DNA of 64,000 nucleotides from Streptomyces hundungensis (GTDB lineage Bacteria; Actinomycetota; Actinomycetes; Streptomycetales; Streptomycetaceae), in the NCBI RefSeq assembly GCF_003627815.1, contig NZ_CP032698.1, forward strand, positions 2,728,001 to 2,792,000. The letters run 5' to 3'. The notes under the pieces were generated by a model, which was not told the DNA's origin, did not search any database, and saw only the letters and a program-made list of their open reading frames with translations. Shown piece after piece: positions 8,214 to 17,174 of this stretch (position 1 is the first letter of the stretch; each line of letters opens with the position of its first letter). A program made the translations under genes and the position numbers.

Positions 8214-10057
8214 CCACGACCGTCGGGGAGCAGACCGGTACGGACGAACCGGAGGTGGCGGCCGTCGGCGACCCCTTCGACCGCGACGAACTGCCCGCGC
8301 CCGCCGGGGCGACCGGGGCCCTGCTGAAGTCGCTGTTGCGGCCACTGCGCCGACGGGTGGTGCTCGCCACGCTCATGCTCGTGGTGCAGCAGGCCGCGGC
8401 CCAGGCCGGCCCGCTCCTTGTCGCGTACGCCATCGACCGGGGCGTGCCGGCGTTCCGCGCGCACGACTACGGGCCGCTGATCGCCGTCGGCGTCGGCTAT
8501 CTGGTGAGCGCGCTGGCGTCGGGGTTCTTCCAGTACGCGTTCGTGCGGGCCTCGGCCTCGGTCAACCAGGACGTGCTGCTCGATCTGCGTGGCCGGATCT
8601 TCCGCCACGCGCAGGCGCTGAGCGTCGACTTCCACGAGCGGTACACCTCGGGCCGGCTGATCTCGCGCTCCACCACCGACGTCGAGTCGCTGCGCGAACT
8701 GCTCAGCGAGGGCCTCCAGGAGCTGATCGGGGTCATCCTCTCCTCGGTCTACATCTGCGCGATGCTGCTCTGGCTGGACTGGGGCATCGGCGCGCTCGCC
8801 GTCGCCTCCTACCTCCCGCTGCACCTCTTGATCCGGCTCTACCAGCGCCGCGCGGGGGCCGTGTACGGGGCCCGGTCCACGGCGATCGCCGCGGTGATCG
8901 TCAAGTTCGCGGAGACCCTCAACGGCATCCGGCCCGTGCAGGCCTTCCGGCGCGAGCGGGCCAACGACGCCGAGTTCCACGAGCTGAACCGGCGCCACGA
9001 ACGCAAGAACGGCGACGCGCTCCTGGAGATGGCCCGCTATGTGGTGGGCTCCCGCCTCGTCGCCAACCTGACGGTCGCGATGATGGTCCTGTGGGGCGCG
9101 ACGCGGGTCGCCGACGGCACCTTGGCGCTCGGGGTGCTGGCTGCGGCGGTGCTGTACATGCGCCGCCTTTACGACCCCATCGACCGCCTCGGCATGTTCC
9201 TCAACTCCTACCAGTCGGCGGCCGCCTCCCTGGGGAAGGTCGCCGGGCTGCTCGCCCAGGTCCCCTCGGTCCCGGAGCCGGCGCGGCCGACCCCGCTGCC
9301 CGAGCGGGCGGGTCAACTCCCGGGCCGACGCGTCGACTTCGAGCAGGTCGGCTTCGGTTACCGGACCGGCGGCGAAGTGCTGCCCCGCTTCGACCTGACC
9401 ATCCCGGCCGGCCAGACCGTCGCCGTGGTGGGCTCGACGGGCGCCGGAAAGTCCACCCTCGCCAAGCTCCTGGCCCGCTTCTACGATCCTTCGTCCGGCC
9501 GCGTCCTGCTCGACGGAACGGATCTGCGCGAGCTGTCCGTACGGGATCTGCGGCGCGGGGTCGTCATGGTCACCCAGGAGGCGTTCCTGTTTTCCGGCAC
9601 GGTCGCCGAGAACATCGCGATCGGCCGCCCGGACGCCACCCGGGACGAGATCGAGCAGGCCGCCAAGGCGATCGGCGCCCACGACTTCATCGCGAGCCTG
9701 CCCGACGGTTACGACACCGACGTACGCAAGCGTGGCGGCCGCATCTCGGCGGGTCAGCGCCAACTGGTCGCGTTCGCAAGGGCGTTGCTCGCCGATCCGG
9801 CGGTCCTGATCCTCGACGAGGCGACCAGTTCGCTGGATGTTCCGGGCGAGCGGGCGGTGCAGCGCGCCATGCACACGGTCCTGGGCGGCCGCACCGCCGT
9901 GGTGATCGCGCACCGGCTGTCCACGGTCGAGATCGCGGACCGAGTCCTGGTGATGGAGCACGGCCGCATCGTCGAGGACGGCCCGCCCGGGGAGCTGATC
10001 GCGGGCACCGGCCGCTTCGCCGATCTGCACCGCGCGTGGCGCGACAGCCTGGCCTGA
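8210..10057 (+). CDS. ABC exporter half-transporter, subunit 2 (canonical ATP site residues)
   Basis: TMD-NBD fusion of 615 residues. The membrane domain covers about residues 45-330. The NBD has Walker A GSTGAGKST, Q-loop VMVTQEAFLFSGT, Walker B VLILDEATSSLD with the catalytic Glu, and H-loop VIAHRLST. Its signature is ISAGQRQLVAFA rather than LSGGQ. An altered signature here with an altered Walker B/Q-loop in subunit 1 is the pattern expected if both meet in one degenerate site of a heterodimer. Start ATG at 8210 overlaps the stop of subunit 1. The reading frame is open far upstream inside subunit 1 but that is a shadow. Substrate unknown; MsbA/LmrA-like multidrug or lipid export is typical. 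Confidence 0.92.
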   Translation: MTTTVGEQTGTDEPEVAAVGDPFDRDELPAPAGATGALLKSLLRPLRRRVVLATLMLVVQQAAAQAGPLLVAYAIDRGVPAFRAHDYGPLIAVGVGYLVSALASGFFQYAFVRASASVNQDVLLDLRGRIFRHAQALSVDFHERYTSGRLISRSTTDVESLRELLSEGLQELIGVILSSVYICAMLLWLDWGIGALAVASYLPLHLLIRLYQRRAGAVYGARSTAIAAVIVKFAETLNGIRPVQAFRRERANDAEFHELNRRHERKNGDALLEMARYVVGSRLVANLTVAMMVLWGATRVADGTLALGVLAAAVLYMRRLYDPIDRLGMFLNSYQSAAASLGKVAGLLAQVPSVPEPARPTPLPERAGQLPGRRVDFEQVGFGYRTGGEVLPRFDLTIPAGQTVAVVGSTGAGKSTLAKLLARFYDPSSGRVLLDGTDLRELSVRDLRRGVVMVTQEAFLFSGTVAENIAIGRPDATRDEIEQAAKAIGAHDFIASLPDGYDTDVRKRGGRISAGQRQLVAFARALLADPAVLILDEATSSLDVPGERAVQRAMHTVLGGRTAVVIAHRLSTVEIADRVLVMEHGRIVEDGPPGELIAGTGRFADLHRAWRDSLA

Positions 10058-10061
10058 CCGG

Positions 10062-10139
10062 CGCGGGGGCGCCCCACCCGGTGCTCACGCGGGGGCGGCC
10101 CACCCGGTGCTCACGCGGGGGCGCCCCACCCGGTGCTCA
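10062..10139. repeat. Three tandem copies of a 26-bp unit
   Basis: The unit CGCGGGGGCG(C/G)CCCACCC GGTGCTCA occurs at 10062-10087, 10088-10113 and 10114-10139, the middle copy differing by one base. The last copy contains the stop codon of the convergent exonuclease-fold gene. The GGGGGCGCCCC core can pair with itself, so the array may act as a bidirectional terminator between the two convergent genes (inference). Confidence 0.8.
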
Positions 10140-11249
10140 CCAACTGATCCTGGCCGCCACCGGCAGATGGTCGCTGCCGGTGGCGGGCATGACCCAGGAG
10201 CTGTCCGGGCGCACCCCGCGGACCAGGATCTGGTCGATCCGCGCGACCGGGAACGCCGCCGGCCAGCTGAAGCCGAAGCCGTTCCCCGCCTCGTCCTGGG
10301 CCGAGCGCAGCCGCGCGGTGATGCCGTCGAAGGCGCGGTCGTCGAGGGTGCCGTTCAGGTCGCCGAGCAGCACCACCCGCTCGTTCCGCTCGGCGGCGAG
10401 GGCCTCGGCGAGCGCCCCCGCGTTGCGGTCCCGCGAGCCCGTCCAGAACCCGGTCGGGAACACCCGCACGGACCCCAGGTGTGCCACGTACACGGCCAGC
10501 GGGCCCCGGTCGGTGGTTACGGTGGCACGCAGCGCGCGGGTGTACGTCAGCTTGACGTCGGCGGGCTTCGCGTCCCCGAGCGGCCCGGCGTCCATCTTGG
10601 TGTCCACCGGCCGGACGTCCGACAGGGGCAGCCTGCTCCACAGCCCGACCGTGCCCTGCACGGTGTGGTACGGATACGCCGCCGCCAGAGCCTTCTCGTA
10701 CAGCGGTTTCGCCCGCGCGGTGATCTCCTCCAGAGCCAGCACGTCCGCGCGGGAGGCGGCCAGGGCGCGGGCGGTGCCGGCCGGGTCCGCGTTGTCGGCG
10801 CCGACGTTGTGGCCGGCCACGGTGAGGTCGCCACCCGGGCGGGACTTGTCGGCGAGCAGCCCGCCGAAGAGGCTCAGCCACACCGTGACCGGCAGCAGCA
10901 GCGCGACCAGCGCGGTGGCGGAGCGACGCCGGAGCGCCCCGGCCAACAGCACCGGGACCCCCAGGCCGAACCACGGCAGGAAGGTCTCCACCAGGCTGCC
11001 GAGACCCGCCCGGTCCGTGACGTACCCGTGCAGCACCAGGAGCACCCCGAGCAGCAACGCGAGCACGGCGAGCACCCGGCCGCGCCTCCAGGGGCCGGGC
11101 CGGGCGACCATCCGCAGACCCCGACGAAAGCGCGCGCCCAAGCCGTCGGCGACAGGGCGGGCGCTGTCCTGTCCGGGGCGGCCTTCGCGGTCGGGGGCGG
11201 CGCCCAGGGGGGAGGTCCTCGTACGAGTCGATGCCGGGTTTCGATGCAT
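10137..11249 (-). CDS. Endonuclease/exonuclease/phosphatase-family protein, membrane anchored
   Basis: About 370 residues. Two or three hydrophobic segments sit at the N-terminus (VLAVLALLLGVLLVLHGYV, FLPWFGLGVPVLLAGAL, ALVALLLPVTVWLSLFGGLL). An EEP-fold domain follows, with HNVGADN, VLALEEIT, GLWSRLPL, YVAHL, LLGDLNGTLDD, ARIDQILVRG and GSDHLPVAARI; these are the metal and catalytic motifs (N, E, D/N, D, DH). The active site is probably outside the membrane. The substrate could be a phosphodiester, sphingolipid or nucleic acid. I took ATG 11249; ATG 11111 (MVARPGPW) is the alternative. Frame extension to 12080 overlaps the response regulator gene and is not real. Divergent from the OmpR-type system. 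Confidence 0.78.
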   Translation of the reverse strand: MHRNPASTRTRTSPLGAAPDREGRPGQDSARPVADGLGARFRRGLRMVARPGPWRRGRVLAVLALLLGVLLVLHGYVTDRAGLGSLVETFLPWFGLGVPVLLAGALRRRSATALVALLLPVTVWLSLFGGLLADKSRPGGDLTVAGHNVGADNADPAGTARALAASRADVLALEEITARAKPLYEKALAAAYPYHTVQGTVGLWSRLPLSDVRPVDTKMDAGPLGDAKPADVKLTYTRALRATVTTDRGPLAVYVAHLGSVRVFPTGFWTGSRDRNAGALAEALAAERNERVVLLGDLNGTLDDRAFDGITARLRSAQDEAGNGFGFSWPAAFPVARIDQILVRGVRPDSSWVMPATGSDHLPVAARISW

Positions 11250-11336
11250 GCCGCCAGCCAAGAGCGGGCCGTGTTGCCGTCCCGTATGCGGTTTTCGATA
11301 CACCCGCGATAGGCGGTGACTCGTAGCATCGACACC

Positions 11337-12032
11337 ATGCGCGTGCTGATCGTCGAGGACGAGCCGTATCTGGCGGAGGCCATCCGCGATGGTCTGCGCC
11401 TGGAGGCGATCGCCGCCGACATCGCGGGGGACGGCGACACCGCGCTGGAACTGCTCGGCGTCAACGCCTATGACACCGCCGTGCTCGACCGCGACGTACC
11501 CGGTCCCTCCGGTGACGAGATCGCCCGGCGCATCGTCGCCTCCGGCAGCGGGATTCCGATCCTGATGCTCACCGCGGCCGACCGTCTCGACGACAAGGCG
11601 TCCGGGTTCGGGCTCGGCGCCGACGACTACCTCACGAAGCCCTTCGAGCTCAAGGAACTCGTGCTCAGGCTCAGGGCGCTCGACCGCAGGCGCGTCCACA
11701 GCAGGCCCCCGGTCCGCGAACTCGCGGGGCTGCGGGTGGACCCGTTTCGCCGCGAGGTCTACCGGGACGGCGCCTTCGTCGCGCTGACCCGCAAGCAGTT
11801 CGCCGTGCTCGACGTCCTCGTCGCCGCCGAGGGCGGGGTGGTCAGCGCGGAGGAACTCCTGGAGCGGGCCTGGGACGAGAACGCCGACCCTTTCACCAAC
11901 GCCGTGCGCATCACCGTCTCGGCCCTGCGCAAGCGGCTCGGTGAGCCCTGGATCATCGCCACGGTGCCGGGCGTCGGCTACCGCATCGACACCCCGCCGC
12001 AGGGCGGACCCGAGGGAGGCGGGCGTGGATAG
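11337..12032 (+). CDS. OmpR/PhoB-type response regulator
   Basis: 231 residues. Receiver domain starts MRVLIVEDEP, phospho-acceptor Asp51 in TAVLDRDVPGPSG, switch Lys in YLTKPFELKEL. A winged-helix DNA-binding domain follows from about residue 130 (LTRKQFAVLDVLVAAEGGVVSAEELLERAW, NAVRITVSALRKRLG, IATVPGVGYRI). ATG 11337 gives the conserved receiver start; a GTG at 11316 would add seven residues. No good ribosome site is seen before 11337, so the mRNA may be leaderless. Overlaps the kinase gene by 8 bases. Confidence 0.92.
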   Translation: MRVLIVEDEPYLAEAIRDGLRLEAIAADIAGDGDTALELLGVNAYDTAVLDRDVPGPSGDEIARRIVASGSGIPILMLTAADRLDDKASGFGLGADDYLTKPFELKELVLRLRALDRRRVHSRPPVRELAGLRVDPFRREVYRDGAFVALTRKQFAVLDVLVAAEGGVVSAEELLERAWDENADPFTNAVRITVSALRKRLGEPWIIATVPGVGYRIDTPPQGGPEGGGRG

Positions 12033-13152
12033 GGCGCCCGGGCCCAGGGCGCCCGGGTTGAGCGTCCGGCTCAAACTCACCCTCAGCTACGCGGGGTTCC
12101 TCATGCTGGCCGGCGTCCTGCTGCTCGCGGCGGTGTGGGCGTTCCTCCTGCGGTACGTCCCCGACCGGGCGATGCTCATCAACCCGGACGTCAGACCCGC
12201 CGACGGCGTCTTTCCCATCCGCTCCGCCCTCCTGGAGGTCTTCGCTCCCCGGGCAGCCGCGGTCCTGGCGTTCCTGCTGGTCTTCGGGCTGCTGGGCGGA
12301 TGGATCCTGGCCGGTCGCATGCTGGCCCCACTGACCCGCATCACCGCCGCCGCCGGTCTGGTCGCGCACGGATCGCTCTCCCACCGGATCCGGCTGCCGG
12401 GCCGCGAGGACGAGTTCCGCGAACTGGCCGACGCCTTCGACGCGATGCTCGAACGACTGGAGGCGCACGTCGCCGAACAGCAGCGGTTCGCGGCCAACGC
12501 CTCCCACGAGTTGCGCACCCCGTTGGCGATCTCGAAGGCCCTTCTCGAGGTGGCCCGCACCGATCCGCCGGCCGACACCGGTGAACTCGTCGAACGCCTC
12601 CACGCCGTCAACGCCCGGGCGATCGACCTCACCGAGGCCCTGCTCCTGCTCGGCCGCGCCGACCGGCGGACCGTCACCCATGAGCCCGTCGACCTGTCCC
12701 TGCTGGCGGAGGAGGCCACCGAAACGCTGCTGCCCCTCGCGGAGAAGCGCGGCGTCACCCTGGAGACCGGCGGTGACATCGCGCCCACGACGGGATCGCC
12801 CGCGCTGCTGCTCCAGCTGACCACGAACCTGGTGCACAACGCGATCGTCCACAACCTGCCCGCGGGGGGCGCGGTGTGGGTCACCACCGCCGTCCGTCCG
12901 GGGGCGGTGGTGCTCACGGTCGAGAACACCGGGGAGCGGGTCGCCCCGGAACGGGTCGCGAGCCTCACCGAGCGGTTTCGGCGCGGCACCGATCGCGTCC
13001 ACACCGATCACGCCGGTGTCGGCCTCGGCCTGGCCATCGTCCAGTCCATCGCCCACGCGCACGACGGGACGCTCACCCTGGCCCCGCGTGCGGCGGGCGG
13101 CATCCGCGTCGCGGTGGAACTCCCGGCGAGGCCCGCGCGCCGCGACGGGTGA
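12025..13152 (+). CDS. Sensor histidine kinase (HAMP + HisKA + HATPase)
   Basis: 375 residues. TM1 at about residues 22-43 (AGFLMLAGVLLLAAVWAFLL), a short extracytoplasmic loop of about 30 residues, TM2 near residues 75-97 (AAAVLAFLLVFGLLGGWILAG), then a HAMP segment. HisKA has NASHELRTPLAISKALLE with His161. HATPase_c has LTTNLVHNAIVHN and GVGLGLAIVQSIAHAHDG. Start is GTG 12025 with GGAGG about 9 bases upstream, overlapping the regulator stop. The very small sensor loop suggests a membrane or envelope signal (inference). Signalling partner is the adjacent regulator. Confidence 0.9.
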   Translation: MDRAPGPRAPGLSVRLKLTLSYAGFLMLAGVLLLAAVWAFLLRYVPDRAMLINPDVRPADGVFPIRSALLEVFAPRAAAVLAFLLVFGLLGGWILAGRMLAPLTRITAAAGLVAHGSLSHRIRLPGREDEFRELADAFDAMLERLEAHVAEQQRFAANASHELRTPLAISKALLEVARTDPPADTGELVERLHAVNARAIDLTEALLLLGRADRRTVTHEPVDLSLLAEEATETLLPLAEKRGVTLETGGDIAPTTGSPALLLQLTTNLVHNAIVHNLPAGGAVWVTTAVRPGAVVLTVENTGERVAPERVASLTERFRRGTDRVHTDHAGVGLGLAIVQSIAHAHDGTLTLAPRAAGGIRVAVELPARPARRDG

Positions 13153-13183
13153 CTCCGGCGCCGCTCCCCCGCGCTCCCCTGTT

Positions 13184-13690
13184 TCAGGCGCCCACCGTCC
13201 CGTCGATGCCCTCCCGCAGGAGGTCGGCGTGGCCGTTGTGGCGGCCGTACTCCAGGATCATGTGCAGCATCACCATGCGCAGCGACACCTCCTCCTCCCA
13301 GCGCGGCTGGTACCCCGCGAGGTCGAGGGACTCGGCGTCCCGCTCGATCCGCCGGGAGTGCTCGACCTCGGCCTCCCAGGCGGCGAAGGCCTCGGCCCGG
13401 GTGGACTCGCTCGCGTCGTACGCGGCCTGGAAGTCGATCTTGTCGGACCACACCATGGGGACGTCGTGGTCCTCGAACACCCGGCGGAACCAGGTCCGTT
13501 CGACCTCGGCCATGTGCCGTACGAGGCCGAGCAGGGACAGGGTGGACGGGGGCATCGACTGCCGGCGCAGGTCCTCGTCGCCGAGGCCCTCGCACTTCAT
13601 GGCGAGCGTCGCGCGGTGGTAGTCGAGGAACGCGCGCAGGGTCTCGCGTTCGTCCCCGAAGTGGGGTGGGCCTATGCGGGGGTCGTTCAT
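13184..13690 (-). CDS. DinB-like superfamily protein (DUF664)
   Basis: 168-residue four-helix protein. It carries the DUF664 pattern LLGLVRHMAEVERTWFRRVF and HMILEYGRHNGHADLLREGIDG, whose histidines form the DinB-fold metal site. Members include mycothiol-dependent enzymes and DinB/YfiT-type thiol transferases, but the reaction of this one cannot be told. Start ATG 13690 (MNDPRIGPPHFGDERETL). Stands alone, convergent with the kinase gene; upstream lies a repeat field. Confidence 0.85.
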   Translation of the reverse strand: MNDPRIGPPHFGDERETLRAFLDYHRATLAMKCEGLGDEDLRRQSMPPSTLSLLGLVRHMAEVERTWFRRVFEDHDVPMVWSDKIDFQAAYDASESTRAEAFAAWEAEVEHSRRIERDAESLDLAGYQPRWEEEVSLRMVMLHMILEYGRHNGHADLLREGIDGTVGA

Positions 13691-13740
13691 GGGGCTCCTC
13701 AAGTCGTCCAGCCCAAACCCCCGCACCCTACCCAACCCCT

Positions 13741-14220
13741 CTCCCACGTCTCCTCCCACCCGCGGCCCGGCGGGTCCCGTTCGCGCAGTTCCCCGCGCCC
13801 CCAAAAACGCCCCCTCCCCCCCTTCTCACCCAAAGGCCACCGGGCCCAGGCCCCTCCCACGTCTCCTTACGCCTGCGGCCCGGCGGGGGCCTTCGCGCAG
13901 TTCCCCGCGCCCCTAAAAACGCCACCCCGCCCCCAACCCACCACGACCGCGGCCCACCGGGGCCAGGGCCTCTCACGTCTCCTTACGCCTGCGGCCCGGC
14001 GCCACTTGCTCGCGCAGTTCCCCGCGCCCCTAAAGACGGCACCCCCCCGGCCCCCAAGGGGCGCGAGGAACTGCGCGACCAGCCACACACAACCCGCACC
14101 CCACAGCCAACACCCACCCACCCCCACCAGGGGCGCGGGGAACTGCGCGACCAGCCACGGACAACCGGCACCCATCACTCAACGCTCAGCCCCCCCAAGG
14201 GGCGCGGGGAACTGCGCGAG
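13741..14220. repeat. Cluster of three direct and three inverted copies of a Streptomyces repeat
   Basis: The core CGCGCAGTTCCCCGCGCCCC occurs with one or two changes at 13782, 13894 and 14011. Its reverse complement AGGGGCGCGGGGAACTGCGC occurs from about 14056, 14129 and 14197. In the first half the core is embedded in a larger unit beginning near ACGTCTCC (13746, 13859, 13975) with TGCGGCCCGGC, so the period is 112-117 bases. The whole field is C-rich on this strand in the first half and inverted in the second. I recognise the core as a frequent dispersed intergenic element in Streptomyces; it has no coding sense. Large cruciform or mRNA hairpins are possible. Confidence 0.8.
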
Positions 14221-14695
14221 CGGCCAGCTGCGACCCGCGCTCCGAGGGGCGAGGCCGCCCAGCGCCACCGGGGCGGGGCGGCGCCTTTGAGCCGTGGGGG
14301 TGGGGCGGCCGCCGCGAGCCGAATCGCGAACGGCGAGGAACGGATGGGGCTGCCGATGCGACGGACCGCACGCGAACCCCGCACCCCCACACCGCCCCCG
14401 CCCCGACCCGCACCGAACAGGCGGGAAGCACAGAGGAGAACCCCTACGCCGGATGGCGGACGCGGCGCCCCCCAAGGCCCACCCCGGACGCCCCGCGCAC
14501 CCCGCCCCGGCAACTGGCGCAATCAAATCCCCGCCGCACCAAGCGAGTTGCGGGATGCCTACCCCCGGCATCCACGGACGGCAGGGCGACGCCCTCCTCC
14601 GCACCGCGTTCGTCCAAGGACTGGGCACGCCCAGGAAGCCGGCCGCCCACACCCTGGACGACCCCGGGGTGTCCAACGCCCCCCGGGCCGCCCGA
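14221..14695. other. Non-coding G/C-rich stretch, no supportable gene
   Basis: Open frames on both strands here have proline/arginine-rich translations with no family resemblance, typical of chance ORFs in GC-rich DNA. The only recognisable protein signal begins after 14695. Confidence 0.5.
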
Positions 14696-14860
14696 GACGG
14701 GGGGCGGTTTGCGGCCATCGTGTCGGACGGCCAACACCCCGCCCTGACCACGGTGTTCGAACACGAACGGTTCGAGCCGAACTCGAACCCCGTCTTTGGT
14801 TTCGGCCTCGACCGACTTCTGGACGGTATCGCCGCCAGCCTCCACGAAACGTCCGCTTAA
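14696..14860 (+). pseudogene. C-terminal remnant of a TetR-family regulator
   Basis: The last 54 codons of an open frame ending in TAA at 14858-14860 read DGGRFAAIVSDG...FGFGLDRLLDGIAASL. The FGFGLDRLLDGI pattern, placed near the C-terminus after a short Phe/Pro-rich segment, is the usual end of the ligand-binding domain of one TetR subgroup (FxFGLxRLLDGIEAL). Upstream in the same frame there is no helix-turn-helix domain and the translation becomes Pro/Arg-rich. I read it as the surviving tail of a deleted regulator gene beside the repeat field. Chance similarity cannot be excluded. Confidence 0.5.
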
Positions 14861-15063
14861 CGAACGACGACCTTCGGACAACGGACGGTTTTCGGCCAAC
14901 TTGTTGACGCGCTCCTGACACGGGTTCTCCCCTGCTGGCACTCTTCCCCCGTTCCACGCACAAAGTTTTCGCGCAGCACATCTCGTTGCCGCACATGCTC
15001 CGCTTTGCTCTGCCCGGTCGGCCCCACCCAGTCGACCGGATCCCCCTCGCAGAAGGAGTTCGC

Positions 15064-17097
15064 GTGAGATCCACGCACCGTCGTCGTGCCACCGCCACCG
15101 GCGCCCTGATCGCCGCAGCCGCCATGCTCAGTGTCGGCGTCCAGGCAGGTAGCGCCAGCGCACGCCCCGACGACTCCGCGACCGCCTCGGCCCTCAAGGC
15201 CCAGGCGGTACGCAATCCGGGCGCCCTGCCCGCAAGCCTCACCCCCTCCCAGCGTGCCGAGCTCATACGCACGGCCACCGCCACCACCGCGGCCACGGCC
15301 AAGGAACTCGGCCTCGGCGCGCAGGAGAAGCTGGTCGTCCACGATGTGTCCAAGGACCAGGACGGCACCACGCACACCCGCTACGAGCGCACCTACCAGG
15401 GCCTGCCCGTGCTCGGCGGCGACCTGATGGTCGACACCGCGGCCGGCAAGACCAAGGGCGTCATCAAGGCGAACAGCGCTTCGCTGACGGGCGTTTCCAC
15501 CTCCGCCCCGGCCGACGCCCCGGCCACGGCCACCACCACCGCCCTCAAGGCGGCCAAGGCGGCCGGCTCCAAGGCGGACAAGGCCGACAGCGCCCGCAAG
15601 GTCATCTGGATGGTCAACGGCGCGCCGACCCTGGCGTACGAGACCGTCGTGGGCGGGCTCCAGGACGACGGCACCCCGAACCAGCTGCACGTCATCACGG
15701 ACGCCAAGACCGGCGCCAAGCTGCACCAGTGGCAGGGCATCGAGACCGGCGTGGGCAAGACGCGCTACAGCGGCACGGTCACCCTCGGCACCTCGCAGTC
15801 CGGTTCCAGCTACACGCTGACCGACACGGGCCGCGGCGGCCACAAGACGTACAACCTCAACCACGGTACGTCCGGCACGGGTTCGCTGTTCACCCAGTCC
15901 ACCGACACCTGGGGTGACGGCACCAACACCAACGCCGCGACCGCGGGCGCCGACGCCGCCTACGGCGCCGGAGCCACCTGGGACTTCTACAAGAACGTCT
16001 TCGGCCGCAGCGGCATCCGTGGCGACGGCGTCGCCGCCTACTCCCGCGTCCACTACGGCAACTCGTACGTGAACGCGTTCTGGGACGACGGCTGCTTCTG
16101 CATGACGTACGGCGACGGGTCCAACAACAACGACCCGCTGACCGCGCTGGACGTGGCCGGCCACGAGATGTCGCACGGCGTCACGGCCGCCACCGCGGGC
16201 CTGGAGTACTCGGGCGAGTCCGGCGGTCTGAACGAGGCCACCTCCGACATCTTCGGCACGTCGGTGGAGTTCTACGCGAACAACGCCGCCGACCCGGGTG
16301 ACTACCTCATCGGCGAGAAGATCGACATCAACGGCGACGGCACCCCGCTGCGCTACATGGACAAGCCGAGCAAGGACGGCGGCTCCGCGGACGCCTGGTA
16401 CTCCGGCGTCGGCAACCTCGACGTGCACTACTCCTCGGGCCCGGCCAACCACTGGTTCTACCTGGCCTCCGAGGGCAGCGGCACCAAGGTCATCAACGGC
16501 GTGACCTACAACTCGCCGACCTCCGACGGCCTGCCGGTCACCGGCATCGGCCGCGACAAGGCCCAGCTCATCTGGTACAAGGCGCTGACCACCAAGTTCA
16601 ACTCCAGCACCAACTACGCGGGGGCCCGCGCCGGCACCATCGCCGCGGCGACCGAGCTGTACGGCGCGAACAGCGCCGAGGTCACCAACGTCACCAACGC
16701 CTGGGCCGGCATCAACGTCGGCGCCCGCGCCGGCGGCGGCAACCCCGGTGGCAAGGTCTTCGAGAGCACCAGCCAGGTGGCCATCCCGGACTACCCGGGC
16801 GCCGCGGTCACCGACCCGGTCACCGTCTCGGGGATCACCGGCAACGCGCCGTCCACCCTCCAGGTCGGCGTGAAGATCACCCACACCTACATCGGCGACC
16901 TCCAGATCGACCTGGTGGCCCCGAACGGCACGTCGTTCCGGCTCCAGAGCTCGTCCTCGGACTCGACGCGCAACCTCGACAAGACGTACACCGTGAACGC
17001 CTCCAGCGTCGCGGCGAACGGCACCTGGAAGCTGAAGGTCCAGGACAAGGCGGCGCAGGACGTCGGCACCATCACCGACTTCAAGCTGACCTTCTGA
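15064..17097 (+). CDS. Secreted M4-family (thermolysin-like) zinc metalloprotease with P domain
   Basis: 677-residue preproenzyme. Signal peptide at about residues 1-34 (ATGALIAAAAMLSVGVQAGSASA). FTP/PepSY-type propeptide to about residue 215 (LVVHDVSKDQDGTTHTRYERTYQGLPVLGGDLMVD). The catalytic M4 domain has HEMSH at 367-371 and GGLNEATSD with the third zinc ligand Glu391, 24 residues after His367 as in thermolysin. The last about 115 residues form a proprotein-convertase P domain (THTYIGDLQIDLVAPNGTSFRLQ, GTWKLKVQDKAAQDVGTITDFKLTF). GTG 15064 is chosen for its GAAGGAG site 7 bases upstream and the Arg-rich signal start. Single gene, followed by a strong hairpin. Likely a secreted neutral protease for protein scavenging. 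Confidence 0.94.
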   Translation: MRSTHRRRATATGALIAAAAMLSVGVQAGSASARPDDSATASALKAQAVRNPGALPASLTPSQRAELIRTATATTAATAKELGLGAQEKLVVHDVSKDQDGTTHTRYERTYQGLPVLGGDLMVDTAAGKTKGVIKANSASLTGVSTSAPADAPATATTTALKAAKAAGSKADKADSARKVIWMVNGAPTLAYETVVGGLQDDGTPNQLHVITDAKTGAKLHQWQGIETGVGKTRYSGTVTLGTSQSGSSYTLTDTGRGGHKTYNLNHGTSGTGSLFTQSTDTWGDGTNTNAATAGADAAYGAGATWDFYKNVFGRSGIRGDGVAAYSRVHYGNSYVNAFWDDGCFCMTYGDGSNNNDPLTALDVAGHEMSHGVTAATAGLEYSGESGGLNEATSDIFGTSVEFYANNAADPGDYLIGEKIDINGDGTPLRYMDKPSKDGGSADAWYSGVGNLDVHYSSGPANHWFYLASEGSGTKVINGVTYNSPTSDGLPVTGIGRDKAQLIWYKALTTKFNSSTNYAGARAGTIAAATELYGANSAEVTNVTNAWAGINVGARAGGGNPGGKVFESTSQVAIPDYPGAAVTDPVTVSGITGNAPSTLQVGVKITHTYIGDLQIDLVAPNGTSFRLQSSSSDSTRNLDKTYTVNASSVAANGTWKLKVQDKAAQDVGTITDFKLTF

Positions 17098-17174
17098 ACC
17101 TCCGGGCTCCGCGAGCCGTGACGTTCACCTTCCGGAAACTCACCTTCTGACCAGGCGGCTGGCCGGAAAGTGAA

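Noticed and set aside
11250..12080. Upstream extension of the exonuclease-fold gene across the response regulator
   Set aside because: It would lie wholly antisense to a clear OmpR-type gene and has no domain.
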